64,000 bases of DNA from Ruminococcus callidus (GTDB lineage: Bacteria > Bacillota > Clostridia > Oscillospirales > Ruminococcaceae). Each line of letters starts with the position of its first letter. Position 1 is the first letter of the stretch. The notes beneath the pieces were generated by a model. It was not told the origin of the DNA. It was given only the letters and a program-made list of their open reading frames with translations, and did not search any database. Shown here piece by piece: positions 58,968 to 64,000 of the stretch. Position numbers and translations under genes: made by a program. The stretch covers positions 47,771 to 111,770 of the forward strand of contig NZ_JAJFCK010000003.1 of assembly GCF_020709055.1 (NCBI RefSeq), read 5' to 3'.

Positions 58968-59696
58968 ATGAAGTTAAAAGAGATTCATTACTGTTGGTTC
59001 GGGAAAAATCCTAAATCAAAATTAATTTTAAAATGCATTGATAGCTGGAGAAAGTATTGCCCAGATTATGAGATAAAAGAGTGGAATGAAGATAATTTTG
59101 ATGTAAATTGCTGTGCCTATGTCCGAGAAGCTTATGAAGCAAAGAAATGGGCTTTTGTATCTGACTATTGCCGCTTTTATGTACTTTACAATTATGGTGG
59201 CATATATCTTGATACTGATGTGGAGTTGTTAAAACCACTTGATGTACTAAGCGAAAATTTTGTTGGCTTTGAAAATCAAAATAGAGTTAATAGTGGTTTG
59301 ATTAGAGGGGCTATGGCTAAAGATTTAATATGTAAACTTATGCTAGATTCTTATGCCAGTGATCATTTTCTTAAACAAAATGGTAGTTATAATTTATTAA
59401 CTGTGTGTGATAGAGAAACCGACATCTTAGTTGCACATGGAATGAAGAAAGATGACACATTGCAGATTATTGAAGGCACAACTGTTTATCCGTCTGAGTA
59501 TTTTAATCCCATGGATATGGAAACTGGAAAAATTCGTCTTACAAATAAATCTGTTTCTGTCCATCACTACGCTGCAAGTTGGGTTAGTAAGAATGATCGT
59601 ATGCGAGGTAAAATCGCAAAATGGTTTTATCGAATGTTTGGTTTAGAAACAGCAAATAAAATCAGAAAGGTATTTGGTAGAAATAGAAAAATATAA
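58968..59696 (+). CDS. Glycosyltransferase with DXD motif (capsule/exopolysaccharide)
   Basis: 242 residues. KEIHYCWFGKNPKSKLILKCIDSWRKYCPDYEIKEWN at the start and the DXD in YGGIYLDTDVELLKPLD near 82 define the Gly_transf_sug family, which transfers sugar from a nucleotide donor. The C-terminus ends with SVHHYAASWVSK, typical of this family. Only a weak GGAATG precedes the start, perhaps because the mobile element inserted close upstream. Confidence 0.9.
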   Translation: MKLKEIHYCWFGKNPKSKLILKCIDSWRKYCPDYEIKEWNEDNFDVNCCAYVREAYEAKKWAFVSDYCRFYVLYNYGGIYLDTDVELLKPLDVLSENFVGFENQNRVNSGLIRGAMAKDLICKLMLDSYASDHFLKQNGSYNLLTVCDRETDILVAHGMKKDDTLQIIEGTTVYPSEYFNPMDMETGKIRLTNKSVSVHHYAASWVSKNDRMRGKIAKWFYRMFGLETANKIRKVFGRNRKI

Positions 59697-59732
59697 AGTA
59701 TGATTGAAGATTTTTAAAAGGAGGAAAGCCGA

Positions 59733-62087
59733 GTGAGTGGTAAAATTGGTTTAGTGACGTTTTTTCGTGATAATTACGGATCTGAATTACAATGTTATGC
59801 TACAAAAACATTTTTAGAAAAAAATGGATATGAATGCGATGTTATATACGAGTATTGTTACGGATTAGATAAAATCAAGAAACGTTTTAAATCAATTTCA
59901 AAGATCGCTTTGTATTCAATTTTATATAGAGGTTTTGCTAAAAACAGAAAAAACATAAATAAAAGTATAAAATTATCTGGAAATAGTCTCACAAAGGAAT
60001 CGAGATTCTATTTGAATTGGTTTTGCGAAACTGTGTTACGTCCACGAGGATTGGAATACGAATTGTTAAAAGATAAGAGGTTTACTAATGAATATGATTA
60101 TTTCATAGCTGGTAGCGATCAAATTTGGGGTGGTGGATATCTGGTTCAGCCTTTTATGTTTTTGGAATTTGCACCTGATAAAAAGAAAATTGCACTGTGT
60201 CCAAGCTTTGGGACGGATACTATTAAGAAGTTTAACAGAAAGCACTTCAAAAAATCAATATCAAAGTTTTCTAGATTATCTGTTAGAGAAAAATCAGGTC
60301 AGAAGATAATTTCGGAATTGACTGGGCTTGAAGTACCTATATTGTCAGATCCGGTAATGCTTCTTGATACCGATGAATGGCATGACTTTGCAAAAAATAG
60401 CACTGTTAAACAGCAGAAATATATTTTTGTACATTTTCTTGGTATACCAAATGAACACATTATTCAATTTATCAATCAAATTGCCTCAGAATTTGATTTA
60501 AACATTATATGTTTTGCCAACAATTATAGTGTATATGACATATTAAAAGCATATACTTTTGTTGATGGTACGCCTTATGACTATGTTTCTTTGATTGAAA
60601 ATGCTTCTTTTGTATTTACAGACTCTTTTCACACATCGCATTTTTCAATAATCTTCAATAGGAATTTTTATACTTTTGAGCGCAATTATGGTCATAAAAA
60701 CAAGCAAAGTACACGAATTCACAATTTGTTATCAACGTATGAGTGTAGTGAACGCTTTTTTAAAGATGACGAACTCCCAGAAAAATTATTGAACGATAAC
60801 CCCTGTTTTGACGAGATTAGAAAAGTCAAAACTAAAGAGATACGGAATTATTTATTAGATTCATTACCAAAAGCACCTCTTGTTAAAACTGAAACAGAAT
60901 TGAAAAGTGAAAAAGATTGTACAGGCTGTATGACATGTGCAGCACTCTGTCCGAAAACTGCAATTTCCGCCACTTATTCGGAATTTGGTTATAGAATCCC
61001 TATGGTCGATAATAGTAAATGCGTCCAGTGTGGATTATGTGTAAAAGTATGTAGAGCGACTTTAACACCTCAAAATTCTTCTGTAAATGATGCCTATATT
61101 GCTTATAATACCAATGATGATATGCGTTTAAAATCTGCATCTGGCGGCGTTTTCTCTTGTTTGGCAAATGCAATTCTTGAACAAGGTGGTGTCGTTGCTG
61201 GGGCAAATTTGTCATTTGAAGATGGCGTAGTTACAGTGAAACATATAATTGTAACACAGAAAGAAAATTTGCAATTGCTGCTTGGTTCGAAATATGTGGA
61301 AAGTGATTGCAGTTCTGTATACCGCCCAATTGAAGATTATTTGAAAAAAGGTATAGCTGTATTATTCTGTGGAACGTCTTGTCAGGTAAAAGCACTCTAT
61401 TGTTATCTGGAGATTCGGCATATCAATACGAATTCTCTGTATACAATAGATCTAATATGCCATGGAGTCCCTGGTATTAAACTATTGAGAGACTATCTTG
61501 ACGAAACAGGTTTCAAACTTGATAATAACACTGATTTGAAGTTCAGAACAAAAAATAATGGAATTATCAGTTATCAGTTTTCAGGAAAAACTGATAACTC
61601 CGGTAATATGACCATACCGGCTTCACATTCAAGTTATTATGATTTGTTTCTGCACAGTGATTCGTATAGAGATCAATGCTATCACTGTGAATATGCGAAC
61701 GATCACAAGCCGGGGGATATTACTATCGGTGATTATTTTGAGGCAAGACAAGATTATCATGAGTTGTTTCAACCAGGGAATGTATTGTCTGATTCGGATT
61801 ATTTGAATTGTTTGCTGGTGAATTCTATTAAGGGACAAGAATTGCTGAAAACTTATGGTAATCAGCTTAGAATGTCCCCCGTTTCACGTAAACGTATACA
61901 GCTTAGTCACTCAAATTTGTGTAAGCCTTCTACATATGGGCGTTTACGACTTGATGCGAAAGAGCAATATATAAATTGTGGAATCAAAGGAATAGAAAAA
62001 CGCTATAAAAAGATATTCCTATATAATAATATGATATCAGTAATACAGAAGTTGGCGAAAGCTGTTCGTAATCTCAGACGCAGATAG
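59733..62087 (+). CDS. Polysaccharide pyruvyl transferase fused to ferredoxin/FrhB-type reductase
   Basis: 784 residues from GTG 59733, 8 bases after AAAGGAGG. Residues 1-375 are a polysaccharide pyruvyl transferase (GLVTFFRDNYGSELQCYA; FIAGSDQIWGGG; FVFTDSFHTSHFSIIF). Then two 4Fe-4S clusters (CTGCMTCAALCP near 396; CVQCGLCVKVCR near 430), then a coenzyme F420 hydrogenase beta-subunit-like domain (SASGGVFSCLANAILEQGGVV; FCGTSCQVKAL; LICHGVPG). Such fusions occur in gut Clostridia surface polysaccharide loci; the redox reaction is not established. Confidence 0.9.
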   Translation: MSGKIGLVTFFRDNYGSELQCYATKTFLEKNGYECDVIYEYCYGLDKIKKRFKSISKIALYSILYRGFAKNRKNINKSIKLSGNSLTKESRFYLNWFCETVLRPRGLEYELLKDKRFTNEYDYFIAGSDQIWGGGYLVQPFMFLEFAPDKKKIALCPSFGTDTIKKFNRKHFKKSISKFSRLSVREKSGQKIISELTGLEVPILSDPVMLLDTDEWHDFAKNSTVKQQKYIFVHFLGIPNEHIIQFINQIASEFDLNIICFANNYSVYDILKAYTFVDGTPYDYVSLIENASFVFTDSFHTSHFSIIFNRNFYTFERNYGHKNKQSTRIHNLLSTYECSERFFKDDELPEKLLNDNPCFDEIRKVKTKEIRNYLLDSLPKAPLVKTETELKSEKDCTGCMTCAALCPKTAISATYSEFGYRIPMVDNSKCVQCGLCVKVCRATLTPQNSSVNDAYIAYNTNDDMRLKSASGGVFSCLANAILEQGGVVAGANLSFEDGVVTVKHIIVTQKENLQLLLGSKYVESDCSSVYRPIEDYLKKGIAVLFCGTSCQVKALYCYLEIRHINTNSLYTIDLICHGVPGIKLLRDYLDETGFKLDNNTDLKFRTKNNGIISYQFSGKTDNSGNMTIPASHSSYYDLFLHSDSYRDQCYHCEYANDHKPGDITIGDYFEARQDYHELFQPGNVLSDSDYLNCLLVNSIKGQELLKTYGNQLRMSPVSRKRIQLSHSNLCKPSTYGRLRLDAKEQYINCGIKGIEKRYKKIFLYNNMISVIQKLAKAVRNLRRR

Positions 62088-62142
62088 TCATGCTGATAAC
62101 AAACTATTTTGAAAAAGCACTGGAGGTGTTGGTTAAAGCCAC

Positions 62143-63555
62143 ATGAAAAAGAAAAGTAAGTATGGTGATTTGTCTAAAAACACTTTGCTATTCACTATTA
62201 ACAGCTTTGGTTCTAAGCTCATTACTTTTTTGCTTGTTCCTCTGTATACCAATATTTTATCAACCAATGACTATGGAACAGCAGATTTGATGACATCGAC
62301 AGCACAGCTGTTGATTCCTTTGCTCACACTCAATATTCAGGATGCAGTTTTACGATTTAGTCTTGACAAAACAAAAGATCCTAAAAAGATTATTTCAGTA
62401 GGATGTACAATTAACTCTATTGCAATGTGCTTGTTGGGTATCGCTCTCTTCCTGCTTTCACATTTCGAGATTCTCTCCTTTGGGAAGGAATATATTATTT
62501 TTCTGTTCTTTTCATTTGCCTTTGGCGGTATACAGAACTCATTACAAATGTATATGAAAGCAGTAGATAATGTCAAGGTTCTGGTATATAGTGGCCTGGC
62601 AAGCACATTGTTTTCATGTGTGTCAAACCTCTTGCTACTGCTTGTTTTTAAAGTTGGTATTCTTGGATATTTGATTTCCAATTTAGTTGGGCATTTTGTT
62701 GCGATTTTTATAATGTTTTTCTTCGGTAAAATATATCGGGATGTTCGTTTTATAAATGACACTAAGTTAATCAAAGAGATGTTTATCTACAGTGCACCAC
62801 TTGCAATCAATTCTGTTGCGTGGTGGATCAATACGGCAAGCGACAAGTATATCATTACATTTTTTTGTGGTGCAGCAATCAATGGTATTTATTCCGTCGC
62901 ATATAAAATCCCTACCATTCTTTCTACATTTCAAACAATATTTTATAATGCATGGTCTGTATCAGCAATTACAGAATTTGATAAAGACGACAAAGATGGA
63001 TTTATCGGAAATATATACTCCTTATATATGTGTGTTTCAACCGTTGGGTGCTCTGCGATTCTGATATTTAATAAGGTTCTTGCCAATATGTTATACGCAA
63101 AAGATTTTTATGATGCTTGGCGATGTGTTCCTTTCTTGTTATTAGGTGTTGCATTTAATGGTATTGCTTTATTTGAAGGATGCCTTTTTACAGCAGTAAA
63201 AAAGACAAAAGAAGTTTCACGAACAACAATTGTGGGTGCAATAGTTAATACAGTAGCTAATTTTGCTCTCATACCATTTTTTTCTTCTGTTGGTGCAGCT
63301 TTTGCTACAATGATTGGTTATTTTACTGTATGGATTGTCAGAACCGTTTCTCTACAGAAAATAATTCGAATGCATGTTAACTGGTTTAAGCAGGTTATAT
63401 GTGTTGTTATTTTATTTGTTCAGGTATTTCTTGCTTTAAATTCAAATATCATTACGATGTCGCTTCAAATAATCTGTTTAATGATATTAGTTTTTTTACA
63501 ACATATAAGTATAAAAAAGGTAGTTTGTAAGCTGTTGACAAAGATTAAGCGATAA
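62143..63555 (+). CDS. Polysaccharide flippase (Wzx-like)
   Basis: 470 residues with about 12-14 hydrophobic helices. NTLLFTINSFGSKLITFLLVPLYTNILSTNDYGTADL at the start is the polysacc_synt motif; AINSVAWWINTASDKYIITFFCGAAINGIYSVAYKIPTIL follows near 220. It moves lipid-linked repeat units across the membrane. GGAGG lies 16 bases upstream, longer than usual. Confidence 0.92.
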   Translation: MKKKSKYGDLSKNTLLFTINSFGSKLITFLLVPLYTNILSTNDYGTADLMTSTAQLLIPLLTLNIQDAVLRFSLDKTKDPKKIISVGCTINSIAMCLLGIALFLLSHFEILSFGKEYIIFLFFSFAFGGIQNSLQMYMKAVDNVKVLVYSGLASTLFSCVSNLLLLLVFKVGILGYLISNLVGHFVAIFIMFFFGKIYRDVRFINDTKLIKEMFIYSAPLAINSVAWWINTASDKYIITFFCGAAINGIYSVAYKIPTILSTFQTIFYNAWSVSAITEFDKDDKDGFIGNIYSLYMCVSTVGCSAILIFNKVLANMLYAKDFYDAWRCVPFLLLGVAFNGIALFEGCLFTAVKKTKEVSRTTIVGAIVNTVANFALIPFFSSVGAAFATMIGYFTVWIVRTVSLQKIIRMHVNWFKQVICVVILFVQVFLALNSNIITMSLQIICLMILVFLQHISIKKVVCKLLTKIKR

Positions 63556-63857
63556 TCAGTATACCAGAAATATACTTTAATGATGAAGTATATTAAGGTT
63601 AAGGAAGCAATAGTAATAAAAATGGGCTCTTTTGCAAATGTTGGGGTAAGCGAAAACAACGCAGTTGCGAGATAAATCAAATGCATACAGCATTCTGATG
63701 TAGCCGCTGCAAAGCGGATGGATTTTGCATTCTGAAATGTGAATACTAGTTAAAAAATGCCATTTGAAAAGATGAAACGGACAGTTTTAATCTCTTTTCA
63801 GATGGCATTCCGCTTTTAGAATGGTGATTGAAAGACTAACTTTAGGAGGGAAAAGGA
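63556..63857. other. Gene-free stretch with an ISL3-like end and a long hairpin
   Basis: GGGCTCTTTTGCAAATGTTGG (63624 onward) resembles the GGCTCTTTTGCAAA-type terminal repeat of ISL3 elements, but no transposase adjoins. ATGCCAT/ATGGCAT and TGAAAAGA/TCTTTTCA pair at 63757-63812, a strong hairpin. Nothing else is recognised. Confidence 0.45.
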
Positions 63858-63922
63858 ATGAAGGAATTGAAGAATCGTGCTGAAATCGTAGCAAAACTGG
63901 CTGAGATGCTCAAAAGTGCCTT
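63858..63922 (+). pseudogene. 5' fragment of a gene cut by an IS21-like element
   Basis: AGGAGG is well placed before the ATG. The 21 codons before the IS border read MKELKNRAEIVAKLAEMLK plus two; the frame then runs into IS repeats and stops at 63972. The gene's identity cannot be told. Confidence 0.5.
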
Positions 63923-64000
63923 TGTCAATAAAAAACTGAGCCACTTCGCTAATAAAAAAGTGAGCCAGTTGTGATAAAAAAATTTTGAGCCACTAATCGT
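63923..64000 (+). mobile_element. Left end of an IS21-like insertion sequence
   Basis: Begins TGTCAATAAAAAACTGAGCC. Three repeats of AATAAAAAA.TGAGCCA type follow at about 63928, 63951 and 63974, the multiple terminal repeats of IS21-family ends. The transposase genes would lie beyond the window. Confidence 0.6.

Overview
The window reads as gut Clostridia (Bacillota, probably Lachnospiraceae or Oscillospiraceae). This rests on the Tn1549-like conjugation genes, TnpX-type large serine recombinases, strong AGGAGG ribosome sites and TTGACA/TATAAT promoters. No rRNA, tRNA or taxonomic marker is present, so the genus is not resolved. Almost all of it is mobile DNA, apparently nested.

Region 1 (1-2396) is the right part of an IS66 element (tnpA partial, tnpB, tnpC). 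Region 2 (about 2.4-32.8 kb, GC-rich) is an integrative conjugative element (ICE). It carries ParB, a C5 DNA methylase with a possible overprinted gene, ArdA, PcfB/DUF3801, the VirD4 coupling protein, Maff2, a VirB6-like protein, SpoVG, PrgI, VirB4, an NlpC/P60 hydrolase, several small ICE proteins, MobC, relaxase, and an XRE regulator. Its cargo is a two-component system plus a BceAB/MacB-like ABC exporter with shared operators. It ends with a sigma-like factor behind a leader-peptide hairpin and a large serine integrase. An IS110 element sits at 7.6-9.1 kb. At least 19 copies of a 23-bp palindrome mark gene boundaries throughout this ICE and nowhere else in the window.

Region 3 (about 32.8-58.9 kb, AT-rich) is a second mobile element. 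It begins with a giant methylase-helicase gene that has no ribosome site, because the ICE end abuts it. Then come a promoter-ncRNA-terminator unit, a PBECR4-like nuclease protein, a long minus-strand operon (TnpV, surface protein, TraX, ParB, SSB, ParA and small proteins), iteron-like repeats, a zinc-ribbon/RHH regulator, a relaxase with two accessory proteins, an oriT-like hairpin cluster, a replication-initiator-like gene, an XRE regulator and two serine recombinases. No VirB4 or VirD4 is seen here; if the element has them they lie left of the window.

Region 4 (58.9-64 kb) is a cell-surface polysaccharide cluster: glycosyltransferase, a pyruvyl-transferase/FrhB fusion and a flippase. It is followed by an ISL3-like end and a small gene interrupted by the start of an IS21-like element.
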